Of a DNA stretch of 64,000 bases, positions 17,716-25,317 are shown piece after piece; position 1 is the first letter of the stretch, and every line of letters starts with the position of its first letter. The notes beneath the pieces are model-generated. The model saw nothing but the letters and a program-made list of their open reading frames with translations. It was not told where the DNA came from and did not search any database. The DNA comes from a virus, in the IMG/VR virus record IMGVR_UViG_3300031705_000001, positions 85,990 through 149,989 of that record; one strand, 5' to 3'. The position numbers were made by a program, and so were the translations under genes.

Positions 17716-19382
17716 GAATAGATTTTATAGAATTTAAAAACTTTGCATCTTACGGTAATCAATTACAAAGAATAGAGTTTGAAGAAGATGCTTCTGAATT
17801 GTTTTTGACACTTGGAAAGAATGGCGATGGTAAAACTACTATTGCTAATGCTATTATATACGCGTTATATGGAAGAGTCGAAGGCGTTAAACTTGCAGAT
17901 CTTCCTAATAGGATTAACAAAGAATTACACGTTAAGATCGCATTAAAATGCGGTTCTATAAATGTTATAATAGAAAGAGGTTTAATGCCTACTAAATTTA
18001 GTGTTAAATTAAATGGTGTAGAATTTGATAAGGCTGGTAAGAAATCAGTACAGGACTATTTAGAAGACGAGATATACGGTATACCATATCATGTATTTAA
18101 AAACATTATAATTTTATCAGTTAATGATTTTAAGTCATTTTTGACAATGTCTAATCAAGATAAAAAACAAATTATTGATAAGATGTTTGGTTTCTCTATT
18201 CTTAATGATATGCAAACCTCTATTAAAATGGAGAGAAAGAATATCAAAACAGATATAGATTCATACGAATCAGAGTTAAACCAAATTATAGATTCTATAG
18301 GATCTGTAAAAGGTAAACTTAATACATTACTAGAAGAATCACAAGAAAAGAACAATTCTAAAATAGATGAATTAAAAACAAATTTAATTCAACTTAATGA
18401 AAGCGTTAAGGCATTAGATCTAGAAAAGACTGGAATTGACAAAGAGATCAAATATGATACAACTGTTTATGAAACGGTAAGATCTGATGCATCTACATTA
18501 AAACATGAAATTGAATATCTTAAGAAAAAGTTAGATTTATATGAGAGTGGAAAATGCCCTACATGTGAAACTGAATTAGATAGTCAATGGCACATGGATC
18601 AAAAGGAACATTTTTGTACTAAAATTGAAACTGATACCAATCGTATCAAAGAACTTAAAGAATCATTAACAAGTGTCAAATCAAATATTGATCAATTAAG
18701 AATCAATAAAAATGTATTAGAACAAAGAGCATCAGATATTAGATACAATATGAAATCTTTTAAATCTGAATTGCTTAAAATAAAAGATACACCAGATGAT
18801 TCTCAGTTTGAACACCTTAAGACTTTGATTACAGACTTTGAACAAAAAGAATCTACTAAATCTGGTAATAAAGATACATTGAATGCAGAATATGCATTTA
18901 TGGAAATTGTTGAAAGGGTTTTAGGTGAAGATGGTGTTAAAAATCTTGCAGTCAAAACTATTTTACCAGGATTAAATTCAAATATTGCAGCGATGAGTCA
19001 AACAATGCACTTACCGTTCCATATTAGATTTGATGAGAAATTCAATTGTATTATTAATCACTTAGGTGAAGATATTAATCCAATGACACTTTCTACTGGT
19101 GAGAGAAAGAAGGCAGATTTTATTATTATCATTGCAATCATCAAGATACTTAAATTAAGATTCCCTCAATTGAACTTATTGTTCTTAGATGAATTATTAA
19201 GTTCTGTAGACAATGATGGAGTATATAACATATTGAAAATTCTTAATCAAGTCATAAAAGAAAATAAGATAAATACCTTTGTGATAAACCACTCAGTTTT
19301 ACCACATGAGATATTTGATAAGAAAATTGAGATTTATCGTGAAAACGGGTTCTCTAAGTTTACTATAGAAACAATTGAATAA
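17712..19382 (+). CDS. 46: Recombination ATPase subunit, gp46 (Rad50/SbcC-like)
   Basis: A 556-aa SMC-like ATPase. Walker A LGKNGDGKTT (34-43), two coiled-coil arms flanking a zinc hook CPTCETEL, ABC signature TLSTGERKKADF and Walker B LLFLDELLSSVD are all present. The protein partners gp47 in end resection. Length matches T4 gp46 (560 aa). A variant late-promoter-like motif (gaatatatag) follows the stop. Confidence 0.94.
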   Translation: MRIDFIEFKNFASYGNQLQRIEFEEDASELFLTLGKNGDGKTTIANAIIYALYGRVEGVKLADLPNRINKELHVKIALKCGSINVIIERGLMPTKFSVKLNGVEFDKAGKKSVQDYLEDEIYGIPYHVFKNIIILSVNDFKSFLTMSNQDKKQIIDKMFGFSILNDMQTSIKMERKNIKTDIDSYESELNQIIDSIGSVKGKLNTLLEESQEKNNSKIDELKTNLIQLNESVKALDLEKTGIDKEIKYDTTVYETVRSDASTLKHEIEYLKKKLDLYESGKCPTCETELDSQWHMDQKEHFCTKIETDTNRIKELKESLTSVKSNIDQLRINKNVLEQRASDIRYNMKSFKSELLKIKDTPDDSQFEHLKTLITDFEQKESTKSGNKDTLNAEYAFMEIVERVLGEDGVKNLAVKTILPGLNSNIAAMSQTMHLPFHIRFDEKFNCIINHLGEDINPMTLSTGERKKADFIIIIAIIKILKLRFPQLNLLFLDELLSSVDNDGVYNILKILNQVIKENKINTFVINHSVLPHEIFDKKIEIYRENGFSKFTIETIE

Positions 19383-19400
19383 AAATAGAATATATAGTTA

Positions 19401-20492
19401 ATGGCAACATATAATTTAAAATACAACAAAGACGACAGTGTTATTAGACACGTTATTGTAGGTCTTTTAGCTGATCTAAATAGTAAGCTTAGTTTTTGGA
19501 GACAAGTCTCTAATGACGAAAGGGCTATTATAGATGTACCATTTTTCTATGCCGTTGCTGGAGATGAGAATTTTATAAAAGATAACTTTTTGTTTTCCAA
19601 TATGAATGGAGAAAGCTGTGATCCTGATGGAACATTTGCAGATGGGAATTATGATAAAGTACCAAGAGGTATTGTTAACTTAACTTCATTTTCAGTAGAT
19701 CCTGGAAAACTAGTCAATAAAAGAAATCTCGGTAATTATACTATGATGAATAATCAAGGTTTAATGGAAGGGTATGTTGCAGAATTCGAAATGATTCCAT
19801 GTGTAATTGGTGTAGATATTGAAATATTATTATCTAGTCAATTAGATATGTTTAAGGTTACTGAATCAATCATCAAAAATATGTACAAGGCTAATTTCTA
19901 TCACATAGACGCAGGTCACATAGATGATGGTATGTATAGAATTTCATCGGAATACATGATGCCAGACGATTACACACAGGACAAGCCAATCGAATATGGA
20001 TTTGATGATAAAGAAAACCACAAAATAACATTTAGTTTAGAGATCAGTACATTTATACCTTCATTTGATTTTGAAGACGACATTTATACTAAATTTACAA
20101 GAACTGTATATACTGGTGGTGTTACTGGAAATTATGGAGATCCTAACAAAGTAGCTTTAGATCCATCTTCAATATATGAAGGTGAATTACCAAATCCATT
20201 AACATACACTGATTCTACTTGTGCAATATATACATGGGACGCAGATTCTACTTCATGGATTTTAACACAAACTGCTCCAATTACTGAGTGCACAATCGAC
20301 ACATCATTACTTGGTACAGAATTAACTACAAATTCTCAATTATTGAGAACTTCAAGCAGAAGAAAGAATTCAAATAGAATATTTAAGTTCGGTAATACAT
20401 CTGATATTGCAGAAGGAACGCCAGATAGGTTGAAACCTTCATTTGGTGATCCATTAGACGTTTCATCTACTGATCTACCATTCAACGAATAA
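19401..20492 (+). CDS. 15: Tail terminator / sheath stabiliser, gp15-like
   Basis: A 363-aa protein. The first 230 residues follow the layout of T4 gp15: an N-terminal helix with VIRHVIVGLLADLNSKLSFWRQ, a VPFFYA segment, VNLTSFSVDPGKLVNKRN, and EGYVAEFEMIPCVIGVDIEILLSSQLDMFKVTESIIKNMY, which in gp15 forms the ring contacts. gp15 caps the finished tail and joins it to the neck. About 90 extra C-terminal residues are Ser/Thr-rich. It opens the structural block and is far from the other tail genes, unlike T4. Confidence 0.75.
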   Translation: MATYNLKYNKDDSVIRHVIVGLLADLNSKLSFWRQVSNDERAIIDVPFFYAVAGDENFIKDNFLFSNMNGESCDPDGTFADGNYDKVPRGIVNLTSFSVDPGKLVNKRNLGNYTMMNNQGLMEGYVAEFEMIPCVIGVDIEILLSSQLDMFKVTESIIKNMYKANFYHIDAGHIDDGMYRISSEYMMPDDYTQDKPIEYGFDDKENHKITFSLEISTFIPSFDFEDDIYTKFTRTVYTGGVTGNYGDPNKVALDPSSIYEGELPNPLTYTDSTCAIYTWDADSTSWILTQTAPITECTIDTSLLGTELTTNSQLLRTSSRRKNSNRIFKFGNTSDIAEGTPDRLKPSFGDPLDVSSTDLPFNE

Positions 20493-20498
20493 ACAAAA

Positions 20499-20509
20499 GA
20501 TATATATAA
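20499..20509 (+). promoter_or_regulatory. Late promoter core
   Basis: GATATATATAA, 18 bases before the ATG at 20527; variant with one extra TA. Confidence 0.65.
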
Positions 20510-20526
20510 AAAATTAAACAACACAA

Positions 20527-21711
20527 ATGGCAAAATTAAACAAAGGAATTATTTCACCAGTCATAGAGTCAAAACAAGGTTTTGTATTTCACGCGGGCGG
20601 ACAAAATTTCAAAATGACAGGAAGTCATATAGAAAAAGTTGCAAACGTTTCTGAAGATTTCAAATCATTAGTTAAAGCAAACAATACGTTTAGTATAACT
20701 AACGAGGGTATTTCATTCTACTACGATTATAATAACAAGAAAACTATTTCCAATATTGACGAATCAGCATTAACTAATTTCGATACATTAGTTGGCTTAA
20801 ATGAAAAAATTGATTTCTTAAATGAAAACATTAAATCATATAAGAAATCTGGTAAAAAAGTAGCAGTTACTGAAGTTAAAAAAGAATTAGAACTTTTAGA
20901 ATCAACAAGAACTGATTTACTTAAAAATTCAATTATCGTTAATTTCTCATATAATGTTACTGAAAAGAAATTCTATGCAGGTAATATTGAGTTAGTACAT
21001 ACTGATTCTATGATTTTATCAGAATCTTTATTAGCGTCAGCTTACATTAAGTACGAAGATAAAGAAACAATTAATTTATTTGAATTCGCTTGTAAAAACT
21101 TTAATAACTACAGTGTATTAGATTTCATTAATGAATCAACTGACGGAGACGTTAGGGTTTTAGCAATGAGAACAGAAGACAACATGTTTGTTTATAGATT
21201 CAACGAGTCTACTAAGATTGAGAAATTTACTAAATTACTAGCAGATGCTGCAGTTGAATATGTTGCTGAAAACACTGGAGCAGATATTACACCAATGGTT
21301 GAAGACATCTTAGAATCTTACAAAGAACGCAGAGCTCTTAAAACTCAGAAAACTCAATTGATGTATGAAATGATTGCATTTTTGAAAGATCAGAAAGGCA
21401 GATTATCTGAAGCTAACAGAAACTTACCAGATATTAAAGCAGCAGATCATTTATTAAATTCTGAAATCGAAAGAATTACAGAAGAATTAAACGATTTACA
21501 AAACGAAGATTTCTTAACTAGAGATGATGGATATGTTACTGCAGAAACTACAGTAGAATCTGAAGATTTACCTAAAGGATCTAAAGTTAAAGTTGATGCT
21601 CTTGAATTTACCGGAAAGGGTAAATCAGACATATTAACAGTATTCGTAAACGACGAACCACAGAGAATAGAGAAAAACAAACTTCAAATTTCTGTTGAAG
21701 ATTCTATTTAA
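20527..21711 (+). CDS. Hypothetical structural-region protein, 394 aa
   Basis: Own late promoter upstream and own terminator downstream, so a late monocistron. The N-terminus (ISPVIESKQGFVFHAGGQNFKMTGSH) and middle are beta/alpha mixed; residues about 95-130 and 260-330 are coiled-coil (ERRALKTQKTQLMYEMIAFLKDQ; LNSEIERITEELNDLQ); the C-terminus SKVKVDALEFTGKGKSDILTVFVNDEPQRI is an SH3-like beta pattern. A virion or assembly protein is likely from position; not recognised. Confidence 0.6.
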   Translation: MAKLNKGIISPVIESKQGFVFHAGGQNFKMTGSHIEKVANVSEDFKSLVKANNTFSITNEGISFYYDYNNKKTISNIDESALTNFDTLVGLNEKIDFLNENIKSYKKSGKKVAVTEVKKELELLESTRTDLLKNSIIVNFSYNVTEKKFYAGNIELVHTDSMILSESLLASAYIKYEDKETINLFEFACKNFNNYSVLDFINESTDGDVRVLAMRTEDNMFVYRFNESTKIEKFTKLLADAAVEYVAENTGADITPMVEDILESYKERRALKTQKTQLMYEMIAFLKDQKGRLSEANRNLPDIKAADHLLNSEIERITEELNDLQNEDFLTRDDGYVTAETTVESEDLPKGSKVKVDALEFTGKGKSDILTVFVNDEPQRIEKNKLQISVEDSI

Positions 21712-21734
21712 TCTAACCATATAACTATTTAAAT

Positions 21735-21766
21735 AAGCCCATTTGGAAACAATTGGGCTTTTTTTA
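21735..21766 (+). terminator. Intrinsic terminator
   Basis: AAGCCCA / TGGGCTT stem with a loop of about 12 bases and a T-run. Confidence 0.85.
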
Positions 21767-21792
21767 GTATAATATTAAACATACATTACACT

Positions 21793-22176
21793 ATGGCTAA
21801 AAAAAGCAAAAATTACCTAAATAATAAAGATTTATATAATCAAATGGTCCTTTCAAAAGATGCCGACAAACTCACACCGACTGCAGAGAAGATGTTAGTG
21901 TTGTTAGCCGAAAGAACTATTAACAAATTAAACTATGTTAACAGTGATGATCGGGATGATTGTCTACAGTTTGCAATATTAGATCTTTTGAAATACTGGA
22001 GAAATTTCAACCCTAAATATCCAAATGCATTTGCATACTTTACAGAGATTGCAAAGAGAGGATATGCTAAAGGATGGAATAAAATTCACCCACAAAAATA
22101 CAAAGGCACATTATCAATAGATCGTATCACAACAGGTGGTGGAAGCGATGATGGTGGTGGAATGTTCAACATCTAA
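21793..22176 (+). CDS. 55: Late sigma factor, gp55-like
   Basis: A 127-aa protein. NYLNNKDLYNQM at the start, then KMLVLLAERTINKLNYVNSDDRDDCLQFAILDLLKYWRNFNPKYPNAFAYFTEIAKRGYAKGW parallels T4 gp55 (YVNNKELL..., LIAEGLSKRFNF..., [25 protein letters not shown]), the sigma region-2-like part that recognises the TATAAATA late promoter. The C-terminus, DDGGGMFNI after a Gly-rich linker, corresponds to the clamp-binding tail of gp55 (SLDFLF). The likely target is the GATATATAA core found before most head and tail genes here. It is followed by gp4 with no gap. Confidence 0.8.
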   Translation: MAKKSKNYLNNKDLYNQMVLSKDADKLTPTAEKMLVLLAERTINKLNYVNSDDRDDCLQFAILDLLKYWRNFNPKYPNAFAYFTEIAKRGYAKGWNKIHPQKYKGTLSIDRITTGGGSDDGGGMFNI

Positions 22177-22650
22177 ATGTCAATAAAAAATCTTAAACCA
22201 TCTAATAATTCAGGTTTTATACAAGGATACTTTACACCAAAGAATCCTGACAAGTATATAGGACCACTCCCGATAATCTATAGATCATCATGGGAAAGGA
22301 AGTTTATGATTATATGTGATAATAGAGAAGACGTAATTAAATGGTCAAGTGAACCTGTAGAAATACGGTACATATGGTCATTTGATAAAAGAGAACACAA
22401 ATACTACCCAGATTTCTATATGAAAACTAGCGGACTTGATGGAGATACAGAATTCTTGGTTGAAATTAAACCAGAAGCACAAATCACTATCCCAAAGCCA
22501 CCGACTAAGAACAGTCAAAAGGCACTGAAATCATATAAGTTTTTGGCAGAGCAGTATGTAAAAAATAGAGATAAATATAAATATGCGAAGGCGTATGCTG
22601 ACAACAGAGGTTGGAGGTTTATAGTCTTAACAGAAAAGTCTCTTAAATAA
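22177..22650 (+). CDS. 4: Head completion nuclease-fold protein, gp4-like
   Basis: A 157-aa protein. GYFTPKNPDKYIG...IIYRSSWERKFMIICDNREDVIKWSSEPVEIRYI closely follows the T4 gp4 pattern (GxFxPxxPxKYxGxxxPxYRSSWExxF), and YYPDFYMKT...EFLVEIKPE supplies the PD-(D/E)xK-like D...ExK. gp4 completes the DNA-filled head before tail joining. It ends with a TAATG overlap into the next gene. Confidence 0.8.
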   Translation: MSIKNLKPSNNSGFIQGYFTPKNPDKYIGPLPIIYRSSWERKFMIICDNREDVIKWSSEPVEIRYIWSFDKREHKYYPDFYMKTSGLDGDTEFLVEIKPEAQITIPKPPTKNSQKALKSYKFLAEQYVKNRDKYKYAKAYADNRGWRFIVLTEKSLK

Positions 22651-23276
22651 TGGGTAAGATAAAGAAAGATATTAAGGATTTAAGCAAAGAAGCTGGCGGA
22701 AAAGTCAAAGCACGTAAAAGCGCTGAGAAATGGTTTGCTAAGGCTGTCAAGTCCGTTAAGGATCATACTGTATCAAAACATGGTAAACCATTTAAAACAG
22801 GTATGATTCATGTATTTAGATATGAAAAACCCAAACACATGAAAACATTACCATGGTGGGATATGAATCCAGTAGTACTTGCATTAGAACCACATTCGAG
22901 CGGAACAGATGTTGGTATTAATCTAAATTTATTACCAGTTCAATTTAAAGAGGATTTATTAGATATGGTATATGATCGTATGTCTGGTCAAATAAAATCA
23001 AGCACTGGTAGATCTAAAGAAAACAACGCAAAAACACAAAGTGAAATAAAACTAATATACAAAGATATTGTAAAATTCTTAGTACATTTTGGATTTGATT
23101 TTGCTATTAGACAATATATACCAGAGTTGAAAAAGAACCAGAAAGTAGTTTCATATGAAAGTTGGGCAAAGATCGCATTGTGTGATTTCCAAGATCTATA
23201 TGGTATTGGAATCAACGAGGTCAAGAAAGCATTCAGAGAGCACCTAAAAACGCGCTCAAAAAGAAAAGATATATAA
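22650..23276 (+). CDS. Probable head- or DNA-end-associated protein, gp2 candidate
   Basis: A 208-aa basic protein starting at the last base of the gp4 stop. The conserved-looking segment HVFRYEKPKHMKTLPWWDMNPVVLALE...GINLNLLP resembles proteins annotated as DNA end protector in distant T4 relatives (YxPKxxxxLPYYDxxPLVxxL...GLNLHYLP), though I am recalling this without a search. In T4, genes 2 and 4 are neighbours, which supports it. A late promoter overlaps its stop. Confidence 0.45.
   Translation: MGKIKKDIKDLSKEAGGKVKARKSAEKWFAKAVKSVKDHTVSKHGKPFKTGMIHVFRYEKPKHMKTLPWWDMNPVVLALEPHSSGTDVGINLNLLPVQFKEDLLDMVYDRMSGQIKSSTGRSKENNAKTQSEIKLIYKDIVKFLVHFGFDFAIRQYIPELKKNQKVVSYESWAKIALCDFQDLYGIGINEVKKAFREHLKTRSKRKDI
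23268..23276 (+). promoter_or_regulatory. Late promoter core
   Basis: GATATATAA overlapping the upstream stop codon, 27 bases before the portal ATG. Confidence 0.65.
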
Positions 23277-23302
23277 TAACAAGAACATAATAATATAATA
23301 GT

Positions 23303-24895
23303 ATGGCAGGATTTAACGATAGAAACGGACCACTAAGTAACGGATCAAAACCCTTTAGCATTTCAAATGCTTTGAAGTCTTTATCCTCATTCGGTATGCG
23401 ATATGACGACTTAGTATTAAGACAGTCACAAGCAATCGGCCCAATGGAAGCAGAAATTGGCTATGGTCAAATGAATCCATTTGGCGTTGACAACGATGAC
23501 ATCTATGGTGCATTCGCAGCAATGTCAATGACAGATACTAATCTTAGATCTAATATACCGTTCTTTGATACAGCATATGAAGGTAAAAGAGATGAACTTA
23601 GAAAATTCTCACTTAATGATGAGGTTGAAGATATCTTAGATATTCTTTGTGATGAATCAATAGTATACGATAATAAAAACTTTTTCTGTTACCCAGAAAT
23701 ATTAGGATTGGATGTTTCAGACGACGTTGATAAAGATCTTAATAAATATTTTAGACAACTGTATCACTATTTTGGGTTTAACTCAGATCAATCAGCATGG
23801 TACTTCTTTAGAAAATTCTTAATTGATGGATATTTAGCATTTGAGATTATTTATTCACCAGATCAACAAGAGATTATAGGATTTAAAGAAATAGATCCAA
23901 TTACACTTATTCCTGGATATAACCACGAAGATGGTAAGAAAGTTTGGGTACAATATAAAGATGATCCAGTTAAAGAAAGAAAGTTATATGATTCTCAAAT
24001 AATCTATATTTCATATTCTTCAATAACAACAACATCAAGAGTTTCATATATTGAGAGATTAACAAGATCATTCAACTTGTTAAGAATAATGGAACACACA
24101 AGAGTTATATGGGCAGTAACTAACGCTTCATTTAGAATGAAGTTTGTTATACCTGTCGGTGGTAAATCTAAGACTAGAGCAAAGCAATCGCTTTCTCAGT
24201 TAATGAACTCTTATAAAGAATCAGTTGATTTTGATTGGGAATCAGGAACACTAGCAACAGATGGTAAACCAATGTTACAATTTAGTAAAGAGTATTGGCT
24301 GCCTTCTAAAGATGGTGAATCACCAGAAATTGAAACATTAAACAGTGAAGGACCAGATCTTTCAGATACAGAAGCACTTAAATACTTCTCAGACAAATTA
24401 AAACACGTTTCAAAAATACCTTACTCTAGATTCTTATATGAAGATGGTGGTGGAGATTTCAATCTTGCTGCTGATGGTATGATTAGAGATGAAATTAAGT
24501 TTGGTAAATTTATCAAACGTTTAAGATCTACATTCATGGAAATTTTATCTAAGCCTTTGTTTATTCAAATGTGTCTTAAATATCCTGAATTCACAAACGA
24601 TCCACAATTCAAATCACAAGTCGCATTACGATTTAATGAAGAAAATGTATTCTCAGAATTAAAAGACATGGAATTAATGGAGAAACGTTTAGACTTTATT
24701 GCTACAATGAGAGACTCATTAATGACAACAAATCAAGAAACAATGGAAGAAGAATATTACTTCGATCAAGAATACTTAGTTAAGAAATATCTTAAATTAA
24801 GTGATGATGAAATTAGAGGTAATGAAGCAGCCAAATCTAAATTAAAGAAAACGACTGCTGAAGAGCCAGAGGCTGAAGATCCATTCGCAATGTAA
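23303..24895 (+). CDS. 20: Portal vertex protein, gp20-like
   Basis: A 530-aa protein (T4 gp20 524 aa). Typical portal blocks: NDEVEDILDILCDESIV, the wing/stem segment SAWYFFRKFLIDGYLAFEIIY, IGFKEIDPITLIPG, and the LSQLMNSYKE...DFDWESGTLATDGKP crown region, then LEDLSD-type helices and RDEIKFGKFIKRLRSTFMEIL. It forms the dodecameric DNA entry ring and nucleates prohead assembly. The acidic tail (EEPEAEDPFAM) is common in T4 portals. Confidence 0.92.
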   Translation: MAGFNDRNGPLSNGSKPFSISNALKSLSSFGMRYDDLVLRQSQAIGPMEAEIGYGQMNPFGVDNDDIYGAFAAMSMTDTNLRSNIPFFDTAYEGKRDELRKFSLNDEVEDILDILCDESIVYDNKNFFCYPEILGLDVSDDVDKDLNKYFRQLYHYFGFNSDQSAWYFFRKFLIDGYLAFEIIYSPDQQEIIGFKEIDPITLIPGYNHEDGKKVWVQYKDDPVKERKLYDSQIIYISYSSITTTSRVSYIERLTRSFNLLRIMEHTRVIWAVTNASFRMKFVIPVGGKSKTRAKQSLSQLMNSYKESVDFDWESGTLATDGKPMLQFSKEYWLPSKDGESPEIETLNSEGPDLSDTEALKYFSDKLKHVSKIPYSRFLYEDGGGDFNLAADGMIRDEIKFGKFIKRLRSTFMEILSKPLFIQMCLKYPEFTNDPQFKSQVALRFNEENVFSELKDMELMEKRLDFIATMRDSLMTTNQETMEEEYYFDQEYLVKKYLKLSDDEIRGNEAAKSKLKKTTAEEPEAEDPFAM

Positions 24896-24910
24896 CACAC
24901 TATTAAAAAA

Positions 24911-24918
24911 GATATATA
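24911..24918 (+). promoter_or_regulatory. Late promoter core
   Basis: GATATATA(G), 5 bases before the ATG at 24923; the distance is unusually short, so this copy is less certain. Confidence 0.45.
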
Positions 24919-24922
24919 GATT

Positions 24923-25261
24923 ATGAAAATTATTAAAACATTTGAAGACTTCATTACAGAAGATGCAATGAGAGCCGGAGAAGATTCCAAGATAATTATT
25001 GACGATATTAAATTAGATTCAGGTTCTACTATAAAATCTGCAGAGATTTTAGGAGCTGTAACAGCATCAATGACTGACGATGAATTTAAACAATATTTTT
25101 ATGATAGTTATGGTGAAAACGCTTTCGCAGAAGGTGAAATTGACCAATTAGTTAAGATATACAATGATATAGCTGCAGAAGAACTAGAAGCTGAAAAAGA
25201 AGCTGAAAAGGAAGGCGGAGAAGGCGAAGAGGATGAAGAGGATCCATTAGCAGGATTGTAA
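24923..25261 (+). CDS. Small acidic prohead core protein candidate (gp67/68 position)
   Basis: A 112-aa protein between portal and protease, where T4 has gp67 and gp68. It begins MKIIKTFEDFITEDAM, matching the capsid-targeting pattern MKxxxxFExFIxE with ITE|D as cleavage site, and ends in a Glu-rich segment (EKEAEKEGGEGEEDEEDPL) like other prohead core proteins. Expected to be a scaffold component cut by the protease. Inference from position and composition. Confidence 0.6.
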   Translation: MKIIKTFEDFITEDAMRAGEDSKIIIDDIKLDSGSTIKSAEILGAVTASMTDDEFKQYFYDSYGENAFAEGEIDQLVKIYNDIAAEELEAEKEAEKEGGEGEEDEEDPLAGL

Positions 25262-25285
25262 TAAGATATTTAGATAATAAAGTAT

Positions 25286-25296
25286 GATATATATTA
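25286..25296 (+). promoter_or_regulatory. Late promoter core
   Basis: GATATATATTA, 22 bases before the protease-scaffold ATG. Confidence 0.6.
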
Positions 25297-25317
25297 AAAA
25301 TAGAAAAATAAAACATT